DNA of 32,981 nt from an uncultured Pelagibacteraceae bacterium (GCA_902604975.1 CACLAY010000009.1:1-32981); one strand, 5' to 3'. Counted from the stretch's first letter, positions 1-7,849 are shown. Notes: generated by a model not told the origin, from the sequence alone. Program-made: numbers and translations.

Positions 1-1
1 T

Positions 2-1105
2 GAACTTTACCTAACTAAAATTGAGGAAATATTATTTCAGCTTAAATTTAATCAAATACCAAGATTTTGGAATTATTTGAAATTTAACGATTATTCGTTA
101 CCCAATTATTACTTAAGAAAAAATTTAACACAAAAAGTTAAATTAAATAAAAAGAATTTAGAGAATTTTTTAATAGAAAATATATTCTTATATATACCGA
201 CTGCTTATTTAGAAGATTATAATAAAATAAAAGAATTTTGTATTAAGAATTATCCAAAAAAACCAAAAGCAATTATAACAGCTAATACTTTTTATTATAA
301 TGAAACAATAAAAAATTATATTTCTCAAAATTTATTAAGATGCAAATATATAGTTATTCAGCACGGGAACAATTATGGATCACATTTTGATGAACATTTT
401 AATTCTATAGAAGAACTAACTTCAGATTTTTTTATTACATGGGGATTTCAAAAACAAAATAAAAAATATATCAGAGGTATAATGCAAAAAAAGATGCATA
501 AAATTAAGAGTAACAAAGATAATCTCTTAATAATGCATTTTCCTTTTGAATTGAGAGACAAAACTTGGGATAATTTTGAAGATTATGACACGCATATTAA
601 AAGTATAGAAAATATGTTGAAGCAAATAAAATTAATTAAAGGAATTAAGAAAATTATCTACAGAATTCCAAATGGAGAGCATAATGTTAAAAGCATTCTT
701 TATCTAAAAAAGATAACTAAAAAAATTGTTTTCGATTCCTACAAAACCAAACTTGTTAATAATATAAATAACTCCAATTTATGTCTGTTCAATTATAATT
801 CATCAGGATTTTATGAGAATTTATCTAACAATATACCTTCTTTATTATTTTTAAATAAGAGTTATTTAGAGGAAATAGATAAAATAACTAAAAAAGATTT
901 TTTAAATCTTCATAAAAAAAATGTAATTCATTTTGATGTTAATACACTCTTTAAATTTTTAAGTGAAAATTGGGAAAATCTAGATGAATGGTGGTTTAGT
1001 AATGATACTCAAAAAACTATAAATATGTTTAATAATAATAATGCAGTCAGAGACAGAAATCCAAAAAAAAGATTGATAGATATAATTAAAAAAATTATTA
1101 AGTAA
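2..1105 (+). CDS. LIC12162-family putative transferase (5' end outside window)
   Basis: The reading frame is open from the first bases of the window, so the true start lies upstream. The TTG at 77 is only the first possible internal start. Seen: an IQHGNNYG motif around residue 93 counted from the TTG, followed by an acidic patch and an SDFFITWGF segment, and near the C-terminus a W-x-x-x-D-E-W-W motif. These match my recollection of the LIC12162 family, putative sugar or O-antigen-type transferases of surface polysaccharide loci. There are no membrane segments. It is convergent with the methyltransferase at 1125, with 19 bp between them. The substrate is unknown. The protein is very Lys/Asn/Ile-rich, as is usual for polysaccharide islands in A+T-rich genomes. 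Family moderately sure, function inferred. Confidence 0.7.
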   Translation, partial: ELYLTKIEEILFQLKFNQIPRFWNYLKFNDYSLPNYYLRKNLTQKVKLNKKNLENFLIENIFLYIPTAYLEDYNKIKEFCIKNYPKKPKAIITANTFYYNETIKNYISQNLLRCKYIVIQHGNNYGSHFDEHFNSIEELTSDFFITWGFQKQNKKYIRGIMQKKMHKIKSNKDNLLIMHFPFELRDKTWDNFEDYDTHIKSIENMLKQIKLIKGIKKIIYRIPNGEHNVKSILYLKKITKKIVFDSYKTKLVNNINNSNLCLFNYNSSGFYENLSNNIPSLLFLNKSYLEEIDKITKKDFLNLHKKNVIHFDVNTLFKFLSENWENLDEWWFSNDTQKTINMFNNNNAVRDRNPKKRLIDIIKKIIK

Positions 1106-1124
1106 CTTTAGAACATTTATATAT

Positions 1125-1904
1125 CTATTTTAATGATATTTTTTTGATTGCTAATTGATAATCAAAACAGACAATTTTAATTTGTTTTTTTTTAATTTTT
1201 AAGAATTTATTTATAGCTCCTGCAGGATTATCAATATCCTTATCATAATATTTCCAGAGATAGTCGTCAAAAATTAATAAACCTCCATCACAAAGCATTT
1301 CAAAGCACTTTAGGGCATCAATGATTACATCATCAGCATGGTGAGAGCCATCGATATATATTAAATCAAATTTATTAACATACAAATTTTTTTCATAATA
1401 AGATGAAGATTTACCTTTATATTTAGTCACTCTATCTTTAAAAGAGTTTAAATTTGTATCAAATGTATCTTCAACATTAATAAGAACATTAGAACTTGTC
1501 ATTGCACCATCTTTATGCTCATCGGCACCCTCCCAAGTATCTACACAAATTAAATTTGAATTTTTTAACTCATTAAGGATAAAAAATGCTGATAAACCCT
1601 GCCAACTTCCTATTTCTAAGCAGTTTATTTTTTTTTTATTTCTTAAATTTGTACTATCTATAGCACGCAGCCAAGTAGTTATACTATCAGTAAACCAATC
1701 ATTATCTAATTTTAAATTTTCTTTTGTGAGTTTAAATTTATTCATTTTGTCTACATATGATTTACCAGTAATTGTAAATTTATTTAAAAAACGATGGTAT
1801 AGATTGAATGCAAATGAATAAAAAATTACCCAAAGTGGCGCTTTGGTAAGAATTAAAAACTTTAGTTTTTGAAGTTGGTTATTAAAGTATTTAAAGAATC
1901 TCAA
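1125..1904 (-). CDS. Class I SAM-dependent methyltransferase (Methyltransf_24-like)
   Basis: 259 aa. Seen: motif I CLEIGSWQG (about residues 95-103), an acidic motif II region (LICVDTWEG), then DLIYIDGSHHADD and GGLLIFDDY. This is the Rossmann methyltransferase order of the Methyltransf_24 class found in sugar and polysaccharide loci. The start is a TTG at 1904, chosen because AGGA lies 6 nt before it (overlapping the nadK stop) and an in-frame stop lies just upstream. The first ATG is only at residue 54, and starting there would drop a basic/hydrophobic N-terminal region (residues 1-45) that may touch the membrane. It follows nadK by 8 nt, so it is probably co-transcribed. The acceptor is unknown. 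The neighbouring LIC12162-type gene suggests a surface glycan. Confidence 0.72.
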   Translation of the reverse strand: MRFFKYFNNQLQKLKFLILTKAPLWVIFYSFAFNLYHRFLNKFTITGKSYVDKMNKFKLTKENLKLDNDWFTDSITTWLRAIDSTNLRNKKKINCLEIGSWQGLSAFFILNELKNSNLICVDTWEGADEHKDGAMTSSNVLINVEDTFDTNLNSFKDRVTKYKGKSSSYYEKNLYVNKFDLIYIDGSHHADDVIIDALKCFEMLCDGGLLIFDDYLWKYYDKDIDNPAGAINKFLKIKKKQIKIVCFDYQLAIKKISLK

Positions 1905-1912
1905 ATTGAATC

Positions 1913-2683
1913 CTAATTAGTATCTTTTCTTAATTGTTCAATTTTTATTTTTTTTTGCAGACTTTTATTTTTATCAAACAAAAGATTGAATTTTATTTTT
2001 TTATTGGTTTTAATTACTATTATTTTAGCATTTCTTACTTCAAAATTATCAGCAACAGCACTAATTGGTCTTTTGTTAATATTTAAATTATTAATAGTAA
2101 TTTTTGATTTTTCACTTACAACAATTCCTTTCCACCTTCTTGGTCTGAAAGCGCTAATAGGTCTTATAGACAATTTTCTTGAGTCTAAATTTAAAATTGG
2201 ACCATAAACCGACATATTATATGCTGTACTGCCTGCTGGTGTTGAGACCAATATCCCATCTGAAACTAGCTTCTTAATAACAGTCTTAGAACCATTTGAA
2301 ATTTTTAGTGAAGCTGTTTGTCTACTTTGTCTTAATATTGAAACTTCATTAATAGCAATAGATTTTTTAATTTTATTTAATTTATTTTTAACAATCATTT
2401 CTAAAGGTGAAATTGTAACCTGTTTGGCCTTAGATAGGTTTTTAATTGTATTTTTTGTTGAAAATTTATTCATCAAAAAACCATAACTGCCACCATTAAT
2501 ACCATAAAATGGTTTTTTATATTTGTTATATTTTTTTAGAGAAGCAAGCATAAAACCATCACCCCCTATCACAATTATAAGATTACATTTATTGATTGAA
2601 CTATTTTTAATGCTATTGTCCAAAAAATTTTTAATTTTTTTTGACTGTTTCGTATTATCAAAGAGAATATGTGGTTTGATCAT
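1913..2683 (-). CDS. nadK: NAD kinase
   Basis: Phosphorylates NAD+ to NADP+ in the cytoplasm. 256 aa, the usual length for short proteobacterial NadK. Seen: the GGDG motif at residues 40-43 (nucleotide binding and catalysis), a GINGGSYGFLMN segment, an NEVSI segment, and SDGILVSTPAGSTAYNMS, the family's second glycine/serine-rich signature. The start ATG at 2683 is the only reasonable one, because the next Met comes after the GGDG motif. The ATG lies only 4 nt after the encoded CCA end of tRNA-Leu on the same strand. The message therefore has no room for a Shine-Dalgarno outside the tRNA and would become almost leaderless once the tRNA is cut out. The methyltransferase follows 8 nt downstream. 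Identity very sure. Confidence 0.95.
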   Translation of the reverse strand: MIKPHILFDNTKQSKKIKNFLDNSIKNSSINKCNLIIVIGGDGFMLASLKKYNKYKKPFYGINGGSYGFLMNKFSTKNTIKNLSKAKQVTISPLEMIVKNKLNKIKKSIAINEVSILRQSRQTASLKISNGSKTVIKKLVSDGILVSTPAGSTAYNMSVYGPILNLDSRKLSIRPISAFRPRRWKGIVVSEKSKITINNLNINKRPISAVADNFEVRNAKIIVIKTNKKIKFNLLFDKNKSLQKKIKIEQLRKDTN

Positions 2684-2687
2684 TTAG

Positions 2688-2773
2688 TGGTGCCCTCGGC
2701 CAGACTCGAACTGGCACTCCATAAATGGCAAGGATTTTAAGTCCTTTGTGTCTACCAATTTCACCACGAGGGC
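2688..2773 (-). tRNA. tRNA-Leu (anticodon UAA)
   Basis: 86 nt read on the minus strand. The 7-bp acceptor stem is GCCCTCG (2773-2767) with CGAGGGC, followed by the A discriminator and a genomically encoded CCA (2690-2688). The anticodon stem is AAGGA/TCCTT around the loop CTTAAAA, giving anticodon TAA, which reads UUA leucine codons. The T-arm contains GTTCGAGTC. The extended variable arm (TGCCATTTATGGAGTG region) is expected for class II tRNA-Leu. It is followed after 4 nt by the nadK start codon. Confidence 0.97.
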
Positions 2774-2789
2774 ATTGTTGAAAGTCATT

Positions 2790-2817
2790 GTTATATCTTT
2801 GTTTTGTTTTAACACAA
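2790..2817 (-). promoter_or_regulatory. Likely sigma-70 promoter of tRNA-Leu/nadK
   Basis: On the minus strand, TTGTGT (2817-2812) and TATAAC (2795-2790) are separated by 16 nt. The -10 box is 16 nt before the tRNA 5' end, which places transcription start about 9 nt upstream of the mature tRNA. The -10 is a 5/6 match and the -35 a 4/6 match to consensus. In an A+T-rich genome such matches also arise by chance; the position is the main support. Confidence 0.5.
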
Positions 2818-2843
2818 CTTCTTTTGCGTGTTCAAGAATTATC

Positions 2844-2865
2844 GGTGGCTAACTGGTGGCTAACT
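2844..2865. repeat. Perfect tandem duplication of an 11-mer
   Basis: Two exact adjacent copies of GGTGGCTAACT (2844-2854 and 2855-2865), noticeably richer in G+C than the surroundings. They lie between the phosphosulfolactate-synthase-like gene and the tRNA-Leu promoter. The function is unknown. It could be a duplicated protein-binding site, or debris of an old integration next to the tRNA. Confidence 0.8.
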
Positions 2866-2891
2866 TTATTAAAAAATTATAGTAATTTAAT

Positions 2892-3686
2892 CTAATATTT
2901 TACTACTTTACCCCATATGGATTGAGATGGTCCATACCCTATTCGAGCATCTTCCATTTTGAGAACTCTACTATGATCAACCATCATATTTATACCTGGA
3001 CCATAGATCTCTATGTATTTTGATAATACATCCTGATCATCAGCCTCAACCATAAACTGATTCAATTCTAGTGGACTAATAATTTTATCGATTACATTCC
3101 ATCTATAATCTTTCTTATCAAGGTTTTCTGTCAAACCCTCTGATTCTAGCAATATTTTCCAAGAACCTGCCTCAATAAATCTTTTAGATTGCATTTTAAT
3201 TCTTTCCACAAAAATTTCTTCCTCGATAACCTTGGAATGTGCAAACGCAACTCCAACCTCATTAATAACTTTTATCCCTTTGCCTGTTGCATTTTCGATA
3301 AGTCTACACATCTCATCATCATCTAAAGAACGAGCTATTCTTGAAATTTCAATTATATCAATACCAAGATTAACAACAGTATCTAGATAATCGTCTACCA
3401 CTTCTTTACCACCGGACATTGCAACGTCCATAATTGGATTTCCTAATGCTACTTGAACACTATGCTTTTTGCAGGTTGCGATAAATCTCAAAAGAGATTT
3501 TTTGCTCATCATTGCACCTTGTTTTCCAGAAATCTTAAATATATCAACAAGGTTTGCATATGCCTCCAGGTAATCATCTATACAATCTCCCACCATCACA
3601 GGTGCCCTAACATAATTTATGCCTGTCTCACGAGGTTTTTCCTTTCTTTTTATGAAAGGTAATTTTGGAAATGTTATTTCAGTCAT
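2892..3686 (-). CDS. Phosphosulfolactate synthase (ComA)-family protein, paralogue 1
   Basis: 264 aa. ComA makes (2R)-phospho-3-sulfolactate from phosphoenolpyruvate and sulfite, using a TIM-barrel and Mg2+. Seen: KPRETG (residues 17-22), then the family order DDYL...VDIFK (K51 at the place of the family's barrel lysine), VALGNP, a GIDIIEIS segment (E113), VINEVG (E143), a VEAD segment and a C-terminal YGPGINMMVD segment where archaeal ComA has its NLANI-type motif. The C-terminal LRxGLRGDT-type ending is replaced by an IGYGPSQS stretch. It is therefore a divergent member whose reaction need not be ComA's. It starts 16 nt after the tctA-tctB stop on the same strand with no clear Shine-Dalgarno and is probably the last gene of the transporter operon. 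A substrate-handling role linked to the transporter is inferred. Confidence 0.72.
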   Translation of the reverse strand: MTEITFPKLPFIKRKEKPRETGINYVRAPVMVGDCIDDYLEAYANLVDIFKISGKQGAMMSKKSLLRFIATCKKHSVQVALGNPIMDVAMSGGKEVVDDYLDTVVNLGIDIIEISRIARSLDDDEMCRLIENATGKGIKVINEVGVAFAHSKVIEEEIFVERIKMQSKRFIEAGSWKILLESEGLTENLDKKDYRWNVIDKIISPLELNQFMVEADDQDVLSKYIEIYGPGINMMVDHSRVLKMEDARIGYGPSQSIWGKVVKY

Positions 3687-3702
3687 TATAAATTATATTT
3701 AT

Positions 3703-5688
3703 TTAATTCAATTGCCCACCTAGCCACCAAGGTAAATCGATAAATAATCCTATCAACCCATTTGGAAACTGTAAAGTTAGCAGAGACGATAACGCCCAAA
3801 GTATTACCATCAATGCAGCAGAAATGCAAATTGATGATATATAAGCTTTCCTATTGTGAAATAATATAAACATATTTATAAAAAGTGCTGCTGCAATTGG
3901 AAAACCAAATATAAAATTCATTAATAAAAAACCAATAAAGCTTAAATAATAAAAAAGTTGATTATTGAAGTTCCCACTAATTTCAAAAATATTTGACCTA
4001 GCAAACTTCATAAATGTATTATTTAAAAATTTTAAATTTTTTAAGTCTGCAATTTTTACAATAAGTATAAAAACCAAGAGTGATAAAGCTATTACACTTA
4101 GGCTTATTGGAAACAAATTAGCTCGATAATCTAAACTACTTGTAAACCAAATCATTGATAATGGCAGACAAAGTAATATGACTATATAATAAATTTGAGT
4201 AACCTTACCTTTAATAAGATCAGACCTATAATTGTTGTCAAACTTTTGTTTTGTTAAAAGAACGATGGTAGCAAGACACAAAATTATAAGAATTATTGAA
4301 ACTGGACGGGATAAAAAACTTAAACCATATACTGCTTGAGTTTGATAGCTTAGAAGTTCAACTTTGCTTGATAAAAAGAAACCAATTAAAAGTGCCGGTC
4401 TAGACCAACCAAAGTTTTTAAAAGTAATACCAATTATACCAAATGATAATAGTCCAATAAAATCATACCAGTCCCTATTAATGTTAAATGTTGCAAAAAA
4501 TATTAAACAAACCATTACAGGTGCAAGTATGTAATATGGTACTAAAGTGAATTTTGAAATTTGGGATGAAAAACCCATACAAATTCCAGCACCTAAAATA
4601 TTTGCAATAGCTAATGACCAAATCATTAGATAGGTAAGATCTAGATTTGTCGTTACCATATCTAAACCAGGTTCAATTCCAATTAGAACAAAACCTCCAA
4701 GTAATAAAACCTTATTACCAGAACCAGGTATACCAAAAATTAATGTTGGAATTAATGCTCCACCCTCTTTAGCATTATTAGCAGACTCTGGTGCTATAAC
4801 GCCTCGGATATCACCTTTACCAAATTGAGAAGTATCTTTTGTTGTTTGTTTTAAGTGACTATATGCAATCCAATCAACTACTGTTCCTCCTAAACCTGGC
4901 AAAGCTCCAACAAGACAACCAAGAGTAGAACATCGTAAAACTAAAAACCAATTTTTCACAACATCTTTTAAACCTGTGAACCATCCTTTTTTGGTATTAA
5001 GTGATTTTGCAATTGAACCTTTAGCATCAAGAAGTCCGACAATTTCAGGAATTGCGAATAATCCAAGTCCAACAACAACAAGAGGAACACCTTCTAAAAG
5101 ATATAATGTATTAAATGTGTATCTTGGATCTCCTGTAATTGGTGCTGTTCCAATTGATCCAATAATTAAACCTAAAAAACAAGAAGCAATACCTTTAAAT
5201 AAATTGTCACCTGTAAGAGCTCCCACCATTAATAAAGCAAGAACTACTAAAAGGAACTGTTCTCCAAATCCAAAAGCCATTATTATTGGAATGGCGTAAT
5301 AAATAGATATTGATAATATAAAAGCTCCAAAAATACCTCCTAGCAACGAAGCACTAAAAGCAGCACTTAAAGCTCTTGCAGCCATGCCTTTTTTGGAAAG
5401 TGGAAAACCATCCATTACTGTTGCTTGAGATCCTGCAGTACCAGGTACTCCCATAAGCACAGCAGGAAAAGTATCAGAAGTTGTCGTAGGAGCTAAAACT
5501 CCAATCATCATTGCAAGAGCATGTGAGGGCTCCATAGTAAAAACGAAAGGTAAAACAAGGGCTAAACCTGATGTTCCACCCATACCTGGAAGGATACCAA
5601 CAATTAAACCAAGTAAAGTACCAGCAAATAGAAATGCTAAATGAGTAGGCTCAAAAAGTTGTAAAAGTGCAGCTAATAATTGTTCCAT
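3703..5688 (-). CDS. Tripartite tricarboxylate transporter permease, TctA-TctB fusion
   Basis: 661 aa, against about 500 for TctA alone. Residues 1 to about 500 are the large TctA permease of a TTT (solute-binding-protein dependent secondary) transporter, with the two internal repeats marked by ILPGMGG (32-38) and ALPGLGG (262-268) inside multi-span hydrophobic sequence. After a short polar linker near residue 490-505, the last ~155 residues carry about four membrane spans and an FPNGLIGLFIDLPWW ending typical of the small subunit TctB. No separate tctB gene is present nearby, so the fusion probably supplies both membrane subunits. Inner membrane. It works with the TctC-type protein encoded upstream. 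The start ATG at 5688 directly follows the T-run of a strong hairpin, which should reduce its expression relative to tctC. The substrate cannot be read from sequence; the neighbours suggest a sulfonated or other C3 acid. Confidence 0.88.
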   Translation of the reverse strand: MEQLLAALLQLFEPTHLAFLFAGTLLGLIVGILPGMGGTSGLALVLPFVFTMEPSHALAMMIGVLAPTTTSDTFPAVLMGVPGTAGSQATVMDGFPLSKKGMAARALSAAFSASLLGGIFGAFILSISIYYAIPIIMAFGFGEQFLLVVLALLMVGALTGDNLFKGIASCFLGLIIGSIGTAPITGDPRYTFNTLYLLEGVPLVVVGLGLFAIPEIVGLLDAKGSIAKSLNTKKGWFTGLKDVVKNWFLVLRCSTLGCLVGALPGLGGTVVDWIAYSHLKQTTKDTSQFGKGDIRGVIAPESANNAKEGGALIPTLIFGIPGSGNKVLLLGGFVLIGIEPGLDMVTTNLDLTYLMIWSLAIANILGAGICMGFSSQISKFTLVPYYILAPVMVCLIFFATFNINRDWYDFIGLLSFGIIGITFKNFGWSRPALLIGFFLSSKVELLSYQTQAVYGLSFLSRPVSIILIILCLATIVLLTKQKFDNNYRSDLIKGKVTQIYYIVILLCLPLSMIWFTSSLDYRANLFPISLSVIALSLLVFILIVKIADLKNLKFLNNTFMKFARSNIFEISGNFNNQLFYYLSFIGFLLMNFIFGFPIAAALFINMFILFHNRKAYISSICISAALMVILWALSSLLTLQFPNGLIGLFIDLPWWLGGQLN

Positions 5689-5727
5689 AAAAAAAGCTGC
5701 TAGCTAATAGCTAGCAGCACTTTTTTT
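5689..5727 (-). terminator. Hairpin attenuator/terminator between tctC and tctA-tctB
   Basis: Arms GCTGCTAGCTA (5696-5706) and TAGCTAGCAGC (5708-5718) are perfect 11-base complements around one base, so at least a 9-bp stem forms. On the minus strand seven T's (5695-5689) follow and end exactly at the tctA-tctB ATG. A run of T's on the other side makes it look bidirectional. It sits 7 nt after the tctC stop. It looks like an intrinsic terminator that leaks into the permease gene, a common way to make more binding protein than permease. Confidence 0.85.
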
Positions 5728-5734
5728 ATTTGTT

Positions 5735-6808
5735 CTATTGAACTCTATATGTGAATTTATGTTTCTTTAGAGCTGCATTTAATTGCTTTTTAGTAGTATC
5801 AGAGAATACCGCAGCCTTTTTAATAATTTCACCAGCTTCTTCTCCTATGATTAATGGAAATGGTCCAAGAGCTTTTACAGCTTTAGCCTTAAACTCTGGG
5901 TCATTTGTCATTTTAATAGCTGCATCTCTGTATGCTTTTACTATTTCATCGGATGCATCTGCTGGAAGCATCATTGCTTTAGATGCTTGAGACCATGCAG
6001 CTCCTATTGCATAGTATGCTTCTAGGTCATCACCCTCAAGTTTTTTACCATTTACCTTCTCATACATTTCAGGAAATGTAGGTGCATTTGGTGCCAAAGG
6101 ATTTCTAGAAACTGAACCGTCAGCTCCAATAATTCCTAATGTCATTAAATCTACAACTTTTCCTTTTTCTATTTCAGGCTTAACTTTTTTTACATAATTC
6201 GCTGCACCATGTGAACTTAGATGAATTTCACCTCTTAGGAATGCTTGATAACCTCCTGAAGATGAAAGACCAGGTATTGGTTTAGCTCCTTTGATACCAA
6301 GTTTCTCGTAAATCCATATGTGAAATAAATCTGCAGATGCTGGAGTTTTCAATGCATAGAGAACCAATTTTCTTTCTTTAATTTTTGATAGATCGTGAGG
6401 CTCAGCTAAATCTGAACGTGTAAACCAATGAGTATTTTGTGGTAGCAAAACTACTGGTCGGTATTCACTAAGATTATATTTAACAAGTGGATTTCCAGTC
6501 GCAACATTAACTATAACTGAAGTTGAGCATCCAAAAATAAAAGTTCCATCTGCTTTTGCATTTTTTTCAAAATAATTTGAACCCTTAATAGCTCCACCTC
6601 CTGGTATGTGCATGATTTGGACATCAGGATTTCCAGGTAAATATTTTTTTAAGAAAGGTTGAATAAATCTTGCAAATCTACTCGTACCACCACCTTCTTT
6701 AAATGGCACAACCCATGTAACTGTTTTGCCTGCGAAATTCACATCTGCATTTCCAATGGATACAAACGAGAATAACGACATTAATATTAATATTAGAATT
6801 TTACGCAT
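5735..6808 (-). CDS. TctC/Bug-family periplasmic solute-binding protein
   Basis: 357 aa with a clear Sec signal peptide (basic MRK, hydrophobic core, GNA cleavage near residue 21). The mature part begins with the family pattern TVTWVVPF-x-x-GGGTSRFAR, which shapes the carboxylate-binding pocket in Bug/TctC proteins, followed by an IPGGGA motif. It is the periplasmic receptor of the TTT system whose permease lies just downstream. A strong Shine-Dalgarno (AAGGGGGG, 5 nt before ATG) and a good promoter precede it, suggesting high expression as is typical for binding proteins. The substrate is probably a small carboxylate; a sulfonated acid such as sulfolactate is an inference from the ComA-like neighbours. 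An alternative is an ordinary di- or tricarboxylate. Confidence 0.9.
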   Translation of the reverse strand: MRKILILILMSLFSFVSIGNADVNFAGKTVTWVVPFKEGGGTSRFARFIQPFLKKYLPGNPDVQIMHIPGGGAIKGSNYFEKNAKADGTFIFGCSTSVIVNVATGNPLVKYNLSEYRPVVLLPQNTHWFTRSDLAEPHDLSKIKERKLVLYALKTPASADLFHIWIYEKLGIKGAKPIPGLSSSGGYQAFLRGEIHLSSHGAANYVKKVKPEIEKGKVVDLMTLGIIGADGSVSRNPLAPNAPTFPEMYEKVNGKKLEGDDLEAYYAIGAAWSQASKAMMLPADASDEIVKAYRDAAIKMTNDPEFKAKAVKALGPFPLIIGEEAGEIIKKAAVFSDTTKKQLNAALKKHKFTYRVQ

Positions 6809-6813
6809 AATTT

Positions 6814-6821
6814 CCCCCCTT
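6814..6821 (-). promoter_or_regulatory. Strong ribosome binding site of tctC
   Basis: AAGGGGGG on the minus strand, 5 nt before the tctC ATG. It is unusually strong against the many genes here that lack a visible Shine-Dalgarno, and fits a highly made binding protein. Confidence 0.75.
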
Positions 6822-6839
6822 GAGAATATTGTTAGAGAT

Positions 6840-6869
6840 AGTATAACGTGTTCATTATGGGTCTTTCAA
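6840..6869 (-). promoter_or_regulatory. Sigma-70-type promoter of the tctC operon
   Basis: On the minus strand, TTGAAA (6869-6864) and TATACT (6845-6840) are spaced 18 nt, each a 5/6 match to consensus. The predicted leader is about 25 nt and contains the strong Shine-Dalgarno. The region 6809-6960 is shared with the divergent ComA-like gene, so a shared regulator could act here. I see no clear operator beyond A/T-rich inverted stretches. Confidence 0.65.
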
Positions 6870-6960
6870 CAAATTATATTTTTTTTATATCCTCAAGAAA
6901 TAAGAAAATGACGTATTTAGTTAGAAATTTATCTATTTGACTAATATAAAAGCAAAAAAC

Positions 6961-7824
6961 ATGTCTAAAACAAAAAATTCGATATCAAAAGTATTTGATT
7001 TAAATGCTATAGAACCCAAGCCCAGAACTAAATCACAACTATGGTTGAAAGATGTGGGTTTTGATGAAGGCCCTTGGTACCACGAAAGAATGGGACTTCG
7101 TGAATTAGAAGACTTTCTTGAGGTTGCAGGTAACAGGATTGACCATGTTAAAATTGCAACAATGCAAGTTCTAGGACATCCAAAGGAATGGTTAGAACGT
7201 AAAAATGATCTTTACAAAAAACACTCGATAGAGCCTTACTTGGATCATGGTTATTTTATAAAAGCTTTTAAAAAGGGAAAAGTAAATGAAGCAATTGATG
7301 TTGCGGCTGATTTAGGATTTTCTGCAATGGAATTCATGAATACATTTGGAGACATCCCTGAAAATCAAATTAAAGCTTGGTGCAATCATGCGATTAAAAA
7401 TGGAATGAATATAATTTATGAACATCATCCAGAAAGTGGATGGGATAAAACAAAAAAAAATACTCCTGCAACATTAAAACAAATTGTTGAAAGCGCTGAA
7501 CCTTTTTTTGAATATGGAGCATTTTCAATGCTTATTGATCATGAAGAAATTGAACTTCATGACAGTAAGTCAGATGTGCTAACCGGAGTGCTCGATCACT
7601 TCGGTAAAAATAAGGTTGCATTTGAAGTTACTTCACCAAAGGAAGCTGAGGTGAGATGGTATTCAGATATACTTAATTATTTTGAACTCTTTGGTACAGA
7701 TTGCAATTTAACTAATATTATGCCTAGCCAAGTAATGCTGATTGATCCATTAAGGTCTGGAGAGAGACCTGCTGAAATTTTATTTGATAAGTATCCAGAA
7801 TTAGTTTCAGTTAAAGATAAATAA
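6961..7824 (+). CDS. Phosphosulfolactate synthase (ComA)-family protein, paralogue 2
   Basis: 287 aa from the ATG at 6961. A TTG at 6937 would add 8 residues but has no better ribosome site. Seen, in ComA order: LEDFLEVAG...IDHVK (K64), LDHGYF where ComA has its glycine-rich strand, LGFSAMEF (E124), IIYEH (E154), VAFEV, then CNLTNIMPSQV (248-258) and DPLRSGERP (262-270), close to ComA's NLANI and ETLRRGLRGDT. Its C-terminus is thus more ComA-like than that of paralogue 1, while the EISDG and EVGK positions are changed. It is divergent from tctC and convergent with the dehydrogenase at 7850. Known for the family: PEP plus sulfite to phosphosulfolactate. Inferred here: an aldolase/lyase-type step, possibly in reverse, on a compound imported by the TTT system. 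Confidence 0.72.
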   Translation: MSKTKNSISKVFDLNAIEPKPRTKSQLWLKDVGFDEGPWYHERMGLRELEDFLEVAGNRIDHVKIATMQVLGHPKEWLERKNDLYKKHSIEPYLDHGYFIKAFKKGKVNEAIDVAADLGFSAMEFMNTFGDIPENQIKAWCNHAIKNGMNIIYEHHPESGWDKTKKNTPATLKQIVESAEPFFEYGAFSMLIDHEEIELHDSKSDVLTGVLDHFGKNKVAFEVTSPKEAEVRWYSDILNYFELFGTDCNLTNIMPSQVMLIDPLRSGERPAEILFDKYPELVSVKDK

Positions 7825-7849
7825 CAATAATTAATTCTTAAAATTTTAT

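Noticed and set aside
1986..2207. 73-codon hydrophobic plus-strand frame inside nadK
   Set aside because: Hydrophobic only because it is the complement of a Lys/Asn-rich A/T-rich gene; fully inside nadK.
6726..6911. 61-codon plus-strand frame across the tctC start region
   Set aside because: It is antisense to the tctC signal peptide and runs through the tctC promoter; no family features. It is a shadow of the real gene.
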